Assembly (NCBI GenBank): GCA_949427775.1
Contig: CASQEL010000008.1
Location: 1-19,739 of the forward strand
Direction of reading: 5' to 3'
Origin: an uncultured Desulfovibrionaceae bacterium
GTDB taxonomy: Bacteria > Desulfobacterota > Desulfovibrionia > Desulfovibrionales > Desulfovibrionaceae
DNA: 19,739 nucleotides
Shown here: piece after piece, positions 1 through 7,426 of the stretch
How the letters are laid out: every line of letters starts with the position of its first letter
Position numbering within the stretch: position 1 is the stretch's first letter
Notes under the pieces: generated by a model
What the model was told of the DNA's origin: nothing
The model's database searches: none
Seen by the model: only the letters and a program-made list of their open reading frames with translations
Position numbers and translations under genes: made by a program

Positions 1-93
1 GAGGATAAAATTGAAGCGCCTCTATCCGATATTTATAGAATGACAGCCCACTAGGCGAAGATTATTGATATCCAGATACAGCTCACGGGGTAT

Positions 94-621
94 TTACTTT
101 TCTTCGATATGCTCTGAAAGATGATTGAAGAAGCTTTTGACATCAGCTTTGACGGCGACAACCATTGCCAATGCGGTCATGACCCCGGGCTCTTGTTCCC
201 CTTTTTCCACCTTAACGAGATTTCTCAGGCTGTAACAGGCGATTTCGGCCACATGCTTTTGTGGAATTCCCTGTCTATTGCGATATTGCCGAAGAAACGG
301 GCCAAACATATAGCGGACGGCGCCCACTTCCGGCACGGATGGTTTGTCAAGCCAAGGGGCGACATCGCCCCTCATGGGAAATTTGTCACCACTTTCCATG
401 CACAATTTGTGTAGCTCTTCAAAAAAATCGCCGACATTTTCGTCCAACGCCATGACGAGCCGGACAGCCAAATGTACGCCGGGCTGTCGCTCGGCGTGTT
501 CAATTTTTTGTATATTTCTGGGATGATAGTTTATCTTCTGCGCCAGTTTCCATAGAGAGAGTGCGTGGGCATCACGTTTTTTGCGAAATAACATAGCAAA
601 TTGGTATGTAAATATATCCAT
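94..621 (-). CDS. Tandem double XRE-type helix-turn-helix protein
   Basis: A 175-residue protein, probably a DNA-binding regulator. The sequence shows two similar helix-turn-helix units in tandem. Unit 1 spans about residues 12-68 (core LAQKINYHPRNIQKIEHAER, then QPGVHLAVRLVMAL) and unit 2 about residues 110-168 (core VAEIACYSLRNLVKVEKGEQ, then EPGVMTALAMVVAV). Both units end in a similar tail (VGDFFEEL and VKSFFNHL), so the protein looks like an internal duplication joined by a linker of about 40 residues. XRE/Cro-family proteins bind operator DNA, usually as dimers; a two-domain chain could mimic a dimer. The start at 621 has no clear Shine-Dalgarno sequence, and the Met at residue 9 is an alternative. 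The gene stands alone beside an IS remnant. Its target is unknown, and the N-terminal unit is the more diverged. Confidence 0.85.
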   Translation of the reverse strand: MDIFTYQFAMLFRKKRDAHALSLWKLAQKINYHPRNIQKIEHAERQPGVHLAVRLVMALDENVGDFFEELHKLCMESGDKFPMRGDVAPWLDKPSVPEVGAVRYMFGPFLRQYRNRQGIPQKHVAEIACYSLRNLVKVEKGEQEPGVMTALAMVVAVKADVKSFFNHLSEHIEEK

Positions 622-719
622 TTTTTTATCATTGACGAAAAAATGGAGAAGCGGTAGAAGATTAAAAAGGCTACGGCTTATTAGTCATATACAATGGTAT
701 TCATCATCCCGACAGAGTC

Positions 720-754
720 GGTGAGGGTTTCATTTCACTAAATGTAAGCTCACC
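720..754. promoter_or_regulatory. Interrupted inverted repeat upstream of the small membrane protein gene
   Basis: GGTGAG (720-725) pairs with CTCACC (749-754). Inside it CATTT (731-735) pairs with AAATG (740-744) around a CACT loop, giving a two-part stem. AAATTTTAT follows on the plus strand, so it could act as a weak terminator or as a leader structure. A poor promoter-like pair (TTGGTT, 17-nt spacer, TAAAAA) lies just downstream, before 800. The function is inferred; only the pairing is seen. Confidence 0.35.
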
Positions 755-815
755 AAATTTTATCTGTTGGTTTATATCATACCATACATTAAAAAATACT
801 ACGGAGGATGATCTC

Positions 816-1004
816 ATGCAATTTCTTCTTATAATTGGGATAATAATCATAATTGGATTATTCATTTTTAGGCCGAGAGCTGTATTTACAGGAATTGTTG
901 TCGCTGCTATTGCAGAAGAGGTATTTCTTTTCCCACTTCTAGGGCCATTTGGAATACTTTTAAGTATTTTACTTTTTATAGGTGTTGTAATAGCAAATTT
1001 ATAG
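816..1004 (+). CDS. Small hydrophobic membrane protein (62 aa)
   Basis: The short ORF is preceded by a strong Shine-Dalgarno sequence (GGAGG at 803-807, nine bases before ATG). The protein is almost entirely hydrophobic. A first membrane segment lies at about residues 3-18 (LLIIGIIIIIGLF) and is followed by the basic-containing turn RPRA. A second lies at about residues 22-36. The chain then has PLLGPFG and a third segment near residues 46-61. Two or three membrane passes are plausible, with RPRA likely cytoplasmic. No family was recognised. Base composition is AT-rich, like the surrounding accessory DNA and unlike the purine operon. The ribosome binding site and clean hydrophobic pattern make it a likely real gene. 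It could be an accessory membrane peptide or the hydrophobic half of a toxin-like pair, but no partner is visible. Confidence 0.7.
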   Translation: MQFLLIIGIIIIIGLFIFRPRAVFTGIVVAAIAEEVFLFPLLGPFGILLSILLFIGVVIANL

Positions 1005-1127
1005 CAATCAGTTACCACTAGGGGGAGCGGTATATAACCTACTCCGTCACTTTGTCCCTGCTGTAACAAAAACAATTTTCAGTAACCGCGATATGGTGGA
1101 ATCCCTGTTGTGGAATTTCGTGGCTGA

Positions 1128-1454
1128 AGATTACATCGCCGACACCGAATCAATCACAGCAGACTATTTGCCGAACGAGGGAATCATGTCAATGGAATAG
1201 AGAATTTTTGGAACCAGGCGAAACGGCATTTGCGACGTCTCGACGGCATCAAGCCAGAATTTTTTTACCGGTTCCTGAAAGAGTATGAATGGCGGTTCAA
1301 TGGTGGCAATCATAAAGAGTTTTTAATTCAGCTAAATTGTTGGGTAAAAGAAGCTGAACATCAGCCTTGGCCGGAACAGCCCCGGATTTGCTATATCGTG
1401 GAGAAGTTTTTATACAAAAACTATATAGTTAAGGAAAAATTTATACTAACATAG
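1128..1454 (+). pseudogene. IS1595/ISXO2-like transposase, C-terminal remnant
   Basis: One frame is open from about 1128 without a proper start. It encodes the hallmark C-terminal block of IS1595-family transposases: INHS, then NHVNGIENFWNQAKRHLRR (1182-1238), then a stretch with FLKEYEWRFNGG. In this family the region carries the last acidic residue of the DDE/DDN-type catalytic core. The N-terminal zinc ribbon and the earlier catalytic residues are absent, and an in-frame stop sits at 1125-1127, so this is a dead fragment. The last 20 or so codons (after residue W of QPWPEQP) probably run into flanking DNA. No clear terminal inverted repeats were found. It marks past insertion activity in this accessory stretch. 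Confidence 0.75.
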
Positions 1455-1462
1455 GTACAATC

Positions 1463-2383
1463 ATGAAAAAACAAGCTCTGTTTTTATCTTTCCTCGGTTT
1501 CATTATATCCTGCCAAGTCGCTATTGCCGATGACGGAAGTGTTGCCGGAAAAAAACATATTACTGCCACCGGCAAGGTTGAACTTTATAGAGAAATCGGT
1601 ATGTATTGGTACCGTCTGCATACGAGCGACGGCAAAGTCGTTCATCTCGGAGCGCGCTGCAATTTTTTGGACAGCGTCATGGAATGTCTGGAAACTGCGG
1701 AAGAAAAAGGAACTCCGGTTTCCATTTCCGGCCTTTTGGTTCAATACAAAAGCGGCGACGCGGGAATGGATGAATCCACGGTAACATGTATGCCGGTAAA
1801 GAGTGCCGCACATTTCAAAATGACCGATGCCAAGCATCAGGCGTTTATGATGGAATCGGAAGAATACGCGTTGGCGGATACCTTGCTCAACGTGACATGG
1901 AAGCGTATTAAATCCACCGTCCCCCAAGAGCAGTACAAAAAAATTCTTGCGGAACAGCGTTCTTGGGCCGGAAGGAGCCGTGATGCAGCTGCAAGTGCGT
2001 ATGGCGTATCCATGAAAGAGATTGATGCCTATACAAAAGTTATGCAGGATCGTATCGCAAAATTGTGTGAATATATCGCTGTTACACCTCTTTCAGGTAT
2101 ATATAAAAGTAAAAAAATATCTTCTGAATTTACAGCACTGGTACAAAATGGAAAACTTCATATCAGTGGTAATGCAAATAATCAACGAGGATATCTCTGT
2201 GATTTCGATGGAGAAGGAGTTATTGGCCAAAAAAACGGATGGATTGCCGTAAAACATGATAGTTTGCCTGATTTTTATATGTTATTCATGAAAGACGGTG
2301 CTGAAATTGTATATATATCGAGTGAAACTGAGCAAGGATGCGGCATTGGCGTCGGATTCAGTGGACATTATAAAAGAAATTAG
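1463..2383 (+). CDS. Exported protein with LprI-like (DUF1311-type) domain
   Basis: A 306-residue protein with an N-terminal signal peptide (MKK then a hydrophobic core, likely cleaved after AIA near residue 22; a Cys at 17 lacks a good lipobox). Three parts can be seen. Residues 33-118 form a beta-rich region with three cysteines. Residues 128-205 resemble the lysozyme-inhibitor LprI N-terminal/DUF1311 domain: LADTLLN, then LAEQRSWAGRSRD, then a helix ending in a Cys. Residues 210-306 form a beta-rich tail ending GVGFSGHYKRN. LprI-type domains inhibit lysozyme or act in the periplasm in known members; that role here is inference. The start is ATG after a weak AGG. A second small exported ORF follows 18 nt downstream with a good ribosome binding site, so the two may be cotranscribed. 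Composition is AT-richer toward the 3' end. Confidence 0.8.
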   Translation: MKKQALFLSFLGFIISCQVAIADDGSVAGKKHITATGKVELYREIGMYWYRLHTSDGKVVHLGARCNFLDSVMECLETAEEKGTPVSISGLLVQYKSGDAGMDESTVTCMPVKSAAHFKMTDAKHQAFMMESEEYALADTLLNVTWKRIKSTVPQEQYKKILAEQRSWAGRSRDAAASAYGVSMKEIDAYTKVMQDRIAKLCEYIAVTPLSGIYKSKKISSEFTALVQNGKLHISGNANNQRGYLCDFDGEGVIGQKNGWIAVKHDSLPDFYMLFMKDGAEIVYISSETEQGCGIGVGFSGHYKRN

Positions 2384-2401
2384 TAAATAAAAAAGGAGAT
2401 A

Positions 2402-2553
2402 ATGATAAAAAACTGTTCTGTTGTTTTGTATTTACGGCTATATTGGGAACGGCAGAGTATTCTTTGTCCGCACAGAAAACGGTGACGTTTGTTGGGGCTA
2501 TTGAAACTCCCGGGAGTATGCATGGCAGTATCGTGAACAAAAAAATGTGCTGA
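2402..2553 (+). pseudogene. Small exported protein, frameshifted in an A run
   Basis: A strong Shine-Dalgarno sequence (AAAGGAG at 2392-2398) precedes ATG 2402. As written, the frame ends after 27 codons. If one base is added in the A run 2407-2412, the frame reads through to the TGA at 2551-2553 and gives a 50-residue product. That product has a clear signal peptide (MIKKLFCCFVFTAILGTAEY, then SLSA-Q) and a short mature part beginning QKTVTFVGAIETPG. So one A appears to be missing, by mutation, slippage or sequencing error. The mature part is very short, and the gene may also be truncated at its 3' end. No family was recognised. It lies in line with the LprI-like gene. Confidence 0.5.
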
Positions 2554-2578
2554 TAATCTCACTTGTTGAAGCTCCAGA

Positions 2579-2743
2579 ATGATTGGCGATAAACGCCGGG
2601 AAAATCTTGAAGGCATCCCGCCGATGGCTGGAGGGATGCGTTATACGAGTCCGCGGATTGCCGACTTTTTCGGGCGCATGCATGAGACGCGCGTCGCCCT
2701 GGTTGACTACATATTGTCGCAGCGGAGGCCGTCACTCAAGTAA
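2579..2743 (+). CDS. Small ORF of unknown function (54 aa), possible gene remnant
   Basis: A 54-codon frame starts MIGDKRRENLEG, continues IPPMAGGMRYTSPRIADFFG and ends QRRPSLK. Its composition is protein-like (a mixed, amphipathic helix in RIADFFGRMHETRVALVDYI) and its GC content is higher than that of the upstream genes. There is no good Shine-Dalgarno sequence, and a TGA lies in frame just upstream, so it could be the surviving 3' end of a longer gene. No family was recognised. A longer frame on the same bases (2583-2897) has a low-complexity composition and is less likely to be real. Confidence 0.3.
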   Translation: MIGDKRRENLEGIPPMAGGMRYTSPRIADFFGRMHETRVALVDYILSQRRPSLK

Positions 2744-3171
2744 TGGCGAAGCCCTTGCCGAGCGGTTTGTGGAGCGTTCATACCGGCTTTGTTGTTTTTA
2801 CCCCTTCCCCCCTGTTGTGCCTCTCCCCGCTCCGGCAGTGTCGCTGTTGTTGCCTGAAGCATGTTTTATCGCTCAAGGCAGCCTCGGTCCGGGCTGAATC
2901 TTTTCCGTTCTTTTTCCTTAGAATTACCGTATCGACATTTTGTCTCTCCGGCAGAAGCGGTGTCGATCGTCCGCCTTTTTTCGCGGAATACTACGTACTG
3001 ATGGATTTTGAGCAACATGCCTGCGCTGTCATGTCCCATGCCTCTGTCACGCAGGCGCTGTCCGCGTTGTGTTCCGGGGACGTATTCGGAAACGCATGCC
3101 CCGGAGCACAGCAGCCCTTGCTTTTTTAATATGCGCGTATAGATAAGAATGCTCTAACGTCGGGGATACCT
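2744..3171. other. Intergenic stretch without a recognisable gene
   Basis: This 428-bp stretch separates the accessory region from the 3' end of the purine operon. Frames in it are C/P/S-rich and show no ribosome binding site or family motif. No clear terminator hairpin was found downstream of the aminohydrolase stop. The composition shifts toward that of the operon. Confidence 0.5.
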
Positions 3172-4506
3172 TCAAAGCGAATACTTCAGCAATGCGCCGC
3201 ACAATCGCTCGGCCTCGGCCAGCGTGTCGTCGACATTGATGGTCGTGTGGCGGCCTTCGCGCAGCAACACCCGGCCGTCCACCACGGTATGCACCACGTT
3301 GTCGGCCGTGGCGGCGTACACGACCAGGGCCACGGGATCGCGCTCCACCACAGGCGCCGTATGGGGCCGCCGGAAATCCAGCACAGCCAAATCCGCCTTT
3401 TTTCCCACTTCCAGAGAACCGATCTCGTCCTCCTGCCGCATGGCCCCGGCTCCGTTGATGGTCGCCATCTCCAGCACCCGCAACGCGGGCAGCGCGGTGG
3501 GCGACAGCAGGCGCACCTTCTGCAGCAAGGCCGCGTGACGCATTTCGAGGAAGGCGTCGAAATTATTGTTGCAGGGCGGCCCGTCACAGCCCAGAGCCAC
3601 ATTGACGCCCTGTTCCAGCAGTTCCGGCACCCTGGCCATGCCCGAAGCCAGTTTCATGTTGCTGGAGGGACAGTGCACCGCGTGCGTGCCCGTGTCGGCC
3701 AGCATACGCATTTCCTCGTCGTCCAGCCAGATGCAGTGCGCCAGAATCAAATCCGGCCCGGTCATGCCGAGTTTATGAAAATATTTGACATTGCGCAGGC
3801 CGCGCTCCTGTTCCACCAGAGCGATTTCTCCCCGGTTCTCCGAGGAATGGGTATGCACGCTTACCCCGTGATGCCGGGCCATGTCCCGCACCCGCTCCAT
3901 CAGCCCATTGGTGCAGGACACGGCGAAACGCGGGGCAAAGGCGTAACGGATACGCCCGCCCGCCGCGCCGTGCCAACGGCGCAACAGCGCTTCGGATTCC
4001 CGCAAGGATTCTTCCGTGCTTTCCAGCAACCCGGCGGGGACATCCGGCCCGTAGTCCATCATGCATTTGCCCAACAGACCGCGCAGGCCGACGGCCTCCA
4101 CGGTTTCAAAAATCGCCTCCGTATGGTGCACCGTGCCCATATCGACGACAGAGGTCGTGCCGCCCCGGATAAGTTCCGCCGCCCCCAACCGGGCGGAAAG
4201 CGCGTTGGACTCCCGCGTATGCGCGGCCTCCAGAGGCCAGATGCGCAACCGGAGCCAGTCCAGCAGTTCCAAATCATCGGCCAGTCCCCGGAACAGCGTC
4301 TGCGTCATGTGGATATGCGCCTGAATCAATCCGGGAATGACCACCCGTCCCCCGGCGTCCAGAACGTCGTCCGCCGCGGCCGCCTGCGGCGGATTGTCGC
4401 CTATGGCGGCAATCCGATCGTCTTCAATGACGATGTCGGCCCGGATCACTTCGCGCCCGGGGTTCATGGTGATCAGCGTGCCGCCTTTGACAAGCAATGT
4501 TTTCAT
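3172..4506 (-). CDS. Metal-dependent aminohydrolase (MtaD / 5'-deoxyadenosine deaminase-like)
   Basis: A 444-residue cytosolic enzyme of the amidohydrolase superfamily, in the branch that deaminates purine-type rings. Expected metal ligands are present: H64 and H66 (GLIQAHIH), H220 (VHTHSSE) and D308 (LGCDGPP). E223 and H257 (LAHCI) fit the proton-transfer and substrate residues of the SAH/MTA deaminase family. The motif LFRGLADDLELLDWLRLRIW (71-90) and the C-terminal GSLEVGKKADLAVLD are typical of that family. ATG 4506 was chosen because it has a good Shine-Dalgarno sequence (GGAGG) and gives the usual MKTLLVKGG start; a longer frame would run into the upstream permease gene. It begins 22 nt after the AzgA-like permease stop and ends the operon. 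Substrate is unproven: 5'-deoxyadenosine, SAH/MTA, guanine or 8-oxoguanine are candidates; context favours a purine feeding XdhABC. Confidence 0.88.
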   Translation of the reverse strand: MKTLLVKGGTLITMNPGREVIRADIVIEDDRIAAIGDNPPQAAAADDVLDAGGRVVIPGLIQAHIHMTQTLFRGLADDLELLDWLRLRIWPLEAAHTRESNALSARLGAAELIRGGTTSVVDMGTVHHTEAIFETVEAVGLRGLLGKCMMDYGPDVPAGLLESTEESLRESEALLRRWHGAAGGRIRYAFAPRFAVSCTNGLMERVRDMARHHGVSVHTHSSENRGEIALVEQERGLRNVKYFHKLGMTGPDLILAHCIWLDDEEMRMLADTGTHAVHCPSSNMKLASGMARVPELLEQGVNVALGCDGPPCNNNFDAFLEMRHAALLQKVRLLSPTALPALRVLEMATINGAGAMRQEDEIGSLEVGKKADLAVLDFRRPHTAPVVERDPVALVVYAATADNVVHTVVDGRVLLREGRHTTINVDDTLAEAERLCGALLKYSL

Positions 4507-4528
4507 AATGATTCCCTCCCGGAACCGG

Positions 4529-5851
4529 CTACCCGTGCGCGCGCATAACGAAGTTGATCGCGAAGCACAGCGCGATGATCCACATGATCGGACCGGGCTC
4601 GCGCCGGCGACCGGCAAGCAGCTTGATGCCCACATAACTGATGAAGCCGAATCCGAAGCCCGTGGCGATGCTGAAGGTCAGCGGCATGGTGACGATAGTC
4701 AGAAAAGCCGGCAGGGCCACCGTGAAATCCTTGAAATTGATATGCGCCACTTCCTGCATCATGAGCACACCCACCAGAATGAGCACAGGCGCGGTGGCGA
4801 ACGGGGGAACCAGTCGGATCAACGGCGTCAGCGCCAGCGACGCCAGAAACAGCAGCGCCGCCACAACCGCCACCAGCCCGGTGCGCCCGCCCTCGGCAAT
4901 GCCCGCGGCGCTTTCCAGATAACTGGTGGCCGTGGTCGTGCCCATGCAGGCGCTGAACATGGTGCTCACGGAATCGGTGATCAGCGCGCGGTCCAGACCG
5001 GGGATATGGCCGTCGGCCCGCATCAGCCCGGCCTTGCGCGACACGCCGATCAGCACCCCTATATTATCGAACAGATCCACCATGGTCAGGGTGAAAATGA
5101 CGAACACGAAGCCGTAGCCCAACGCGCCGGGGATATCCAGTTGCAGGAATGTCCCGGCGGGCGTGAACGCGCTTGCGGACGGCATCTCCAGCGTCGCGGG
5201 CAATGTTTCCACGCCTGTCAGAAACCCCAGCGCCGTAATGGTCAGAATGCCGATGATCATGGCTCCGGTCACTCCGCGGGCCAGCAGCATGCCCGTCAGA
5301 AAAATCCCGGCCAGCGCCAGCAGCACGTCGGGCCGGGATACGTCGCCGAGGGTCACGAACGTGGAAGGGTCGGCCACGATGATGCCGCAGTTCTTCATGC
5401 CTATGAACGCGATGAACGTGCCGATGCCCACCACGATGGCATATTTCAAATCCATCGGCACGGAGTCGATGATCAGTTGCCGGATACGGGTTACCGTAAG
5501 CACCAGAAAGACCACGCCGGAGATGAAAACCGCCCCCAGCCCGGCCTGCCAGGGCATATGCAGCACGCCGCAGACATAATAGGCGAAAAAGGCGCTGATC
5601 CCCAGTCCCGGCGCGACGGCCACGGGAAAATTGGCCCACAGCCCCATGCCCAACGTGGCCGCGACCGTCGTCCAGATGGTGGCCGCCACGGCCGCTTCCT
5701 TGGGCATGCCCGCGTCCGCCAGCATGCCCGGCACCACGAAAATCAGATAGCACATGGCCATGAAGGTGGTCAGGCCACCCATAATCTCCCGCCGCAGCGT
5801 GGAACCGTGTTCCGTAATCCTGAAAAACCGGTCCAGAGCGCCTGCCCGCAT
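4529..5851 (-). CDS. AzgA-type purine (adenine/guanine/hypoxanthine) permease, NCS2 family
   Basis: A 440-residue inner-membrane protein with about a dozen hydrophobic segments. It belongs to the AzgA/PbuG/AdeP branch of the NCS2 nucleobase transporters, which import purine bases with protons. Visible signatures are GGLTTFMAMCYLIFV near the N-terminus, APGLGISAFFAY (80-91), VDLFDNIGVLIGVS (258-271) and GTTTATSYLESAAGI (304-318). Two of these differ mildly from the commonest forms (APGMGLNAFFAY, GTSPVTTYIESATGI). Length is normal. The start at 5851 has GGGAG eight to nine nt upstream. It lies between the NCS2 permease (136 nt upstream, with a terminator-like hairpin in between) and the aminohydrolase. 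Adenine, guanine or hypoxanthine is the likely cargo; the exact one cannot be read from the sequence. Confidence 0.92.
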   Translation of the reverse strand: MRAGALDRFFRITEHGSTLRREIMGGLTTFMAMCYLIFVVPGMLADAGMPKEAAVAATIWTTVAATLGMGLWANFPVAVAPGLGISAFFAYYVCGVLHMPWQAGLGAVFISGVVFLVLTVTRIRQLIIDSVPMDLKYAIVVGIGTFIAFIGMKNCGIIVADPSTFVTLGDVSRPDVLLALAGIFLTGMLLARGVTGAMIIGILTITALGFLTGVETLPATLEMPSASAFTPAGTFLQLDIPGALGYGFVFVIFTLTMVDLFDNIGVLIGVSRKAGLMRADGHIPGLDRALITDSVSTMFSACMGTTTATSYLESAAGIAEGGRTGLVAVVAALLFLASLALTPLIRLVPPFATAPVLILVGVLMMQEVAHINFKDFTVALPAFLTIVTMPLTFSIATGFGFGFISYVGIKLLAGRRREPGPIMWIIALCFAINFVMRAHG

Positions 5852-5930
5852 GGATTTCTCCCGTATCGCCGCCTCTCAGGCCGGCGGGTATGGCGCCACG
5901 CCCTCCGGAGCATGCCGCCGCGTTACCGAC

Positions 5931-5968
5931 AAAAGCGGACCGCGCTCTTTACCGGAAAAGCGCGGCCC
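5931..5968 (-). terminator. Terminator-like hairpin between the two purine permease genes
   Basis: On the minus strand GGGCCGCGCT pairs with AGCGCGGTCC (10 pairs, one G-U; arms at 5959-5968 and 5937-5946 on the plus strand). The loop is 12 nt, and CGCTTTTGT follows. It lies 20-51 nt after the xanthine/uracil-type permease stop. It resembles a Rho-independent terminator with a short U tract, so the last two genes may be expressed at a lower level or from their own promoter. Confidence 0.65.
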
Positions 5969-5987
5969 GGCCTCCCTCATGACGACA

Positions 5988-7361
5988 TCATCCGTCGTTC
6001 CCGGCAGCCGGGATGCACAGATTGGCGATGATGGCCGTCATGCCGCCCGCCGTCACGGCGGAATGAAACAGTTCCTTGAAAATGCCGGGCAGATTTCTGC
6101 CCAATTCCGGCGCGAAGGCCGCGCCGAAGCCCATGCCGAACGACAATCCCATGATGATCATGGCCCGACGATCGATACGGGTCGCGGCGATAATCTTGAT
6201 TCCGGCCGCCGCCACCGTGCCGAACAACAGCAGCGTGGCTCCGCCGAGCACCGGCGGGGGGATGATGGCGAACACGCCGCCCACGAGAGGAAAAATGCCC
6301 ATAATCACCAGCAACACGGCGATATACTTGCCCACGTGGCGGCTGGCCACGCCGGTGATCTGGATGACGCCGTTGTTCTGGGCGAAAATCGCCATGGGCG
6401 TGGAGTTGAACAGAGAGGAAATGATGGACGACACCCCGTCACAGCACACGCCGCCCTTGAGCCGCCGGATGTACTCGTCCCCTTCCACCGGACGGCCGGA
6501 AAGCATGGACGTGGCGGCCAGATCGCCCACGGCCTCCACCGTGGACAGCACATAGACCACGGACATGGCCAGCAGGGCGTCGACATTGAACATCAGCCCG
6601 TATTTGAGCGGCTGGGGCAGGTGCACGGCATTCTGCGCGGACAGAGAGGCGAAGTCCACCTTGCCCATGAAGGCGGCCACCACGTACCCCAGGGACAATC
6701 CGCAGATGACGGCGCTGGTGCGAATAATGGGGTTGGAAGAGCGGTTCAGCACAATGATGGTCAGCAGCACCAGGCTGCCGAGTCCCAGATTTTCCAGGTC
6801 GGCGTACTGCTCGGGCGAAGACAGCTTGACGTTCAGACCGCCGCAGAAGTCCGTTATGCCCACCTGAATCAGCGACAATCCCACCAGCGTCACCGTAATG
6901 CCCGCCACCAGCGGCGGGAACAACCGACGCAGCAGGCGGGCCATGCGCGACAGGCCGATCTGAACGAAAGCTCCCATAAACGCCACGCCGCTGATGGTGG
7001 CGATGATGTCTTCGGGACTGCCGCCCCGCTCCTTCACGCTCAGTCCGATGCCGATGACCGTGCCCAGAAAGATGAAGCTGACGCCCTGCATGGACAACAG
7101 ACCGGAGCCGATGGGACCCCACATGCTCACCTGCATGAAGGTGCCGATCCCGCCCACGAACAAGGCGATGCTGATGAGATAGGCTTTCATCTCCAACGGC
7201 AGCCCCAGCGTCTGGGCAATGATGATCGGCGGCGTGATGATGCCTACGAACATGGCCATCAAGTGTTGCAGCGCCGCGAACGTGGAAATGACGAACGGCG
7301 GCCGGGATTCCAGCCCGTAGATGATTTCCGCGTTCTTCAGGTCAATGTCGGACCGGGACAT
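5988..7361 (-). CDS. Xanthine/uracil-type nucleobase permease, NCS2 (NAT) family
   Basis: A 457-residue inner-membrane transporter of the nucleobase-ascorbate (NAT) branch, like E. coli XanQ/UacT. Visible signatures are the QH pair in ALQHLMAMF (Q32, H33), E276 and D280 in STVEAVGD, D308 in GGVCCDGV, and the NAT signature QNNGVIQITGVASRHVG at 328-344. These correspond to the XanQ residues E272, D276, D304, Q324 and N325 needed for transport, with a constant offset of four, so the protein should be functional. Proton-coupled uptake of xanthine or urate is the best guess; uracil is less likely beside xdhABC. The start at 7361 has a GGAGG ribosome binding site. It lies 65 nt after xdhC in the same direction and is followed by a terminator-like hairpin. 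Confidence 0.93.
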   Translation of the reverse strand: MSRSDIDLKNAEIIYGLESRPPFVISTFAALQHLMAMFVGIITPPIIIAQTLGLPLEMKAYLISIALFVGGIGTFMQVSMWGPIGSGLLSMQGVSFIFLGTVIGIGLSVKERGGSPEDIIATISGVAFMGAFVQIGLSRMARLLRRLFPPLVAGITVTLVGLSLIQVGITDFCGGLNVKLSSPEQYADLENLGLGSLVLLTIIVLNRSSNPIIRTSAVICGLSLGYVVAAFMGKVDFASLSAQNAVHLPQPLKYGLMFNVDALLAMSVVYVLSTVEAVGDLAATSMLSGRPVEGDEYIRRLKGGVCCDGVSSIISSLFNSTPMAIFAQNNGVIQITGVASRHVGKYIAVLLVIMGIFPLVGGVFAIIPPPVLGGATLLLFGTVAAAGIKIIAATRIDRRAMIIMGLSFGMGFGAAFAPELGRNLPGIFKELFHSAVTAGGMTAIIANLCIPAAGNDG

Positions 7362-7426
7362 GGAATCCTCCCTGGGATTATTTCATGCGGCACTTGCGCC
7401 GGATGCGGAGGCCGACAATGTACGGA

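Noticed and set aside
4507..4635. Longer start for the aminohydrolase (43 extra residues)
   Set aside because: The extension overlaps the upstream permease gene, has no family similarity, and the ATG at 4506 has a good ribosome binding site.
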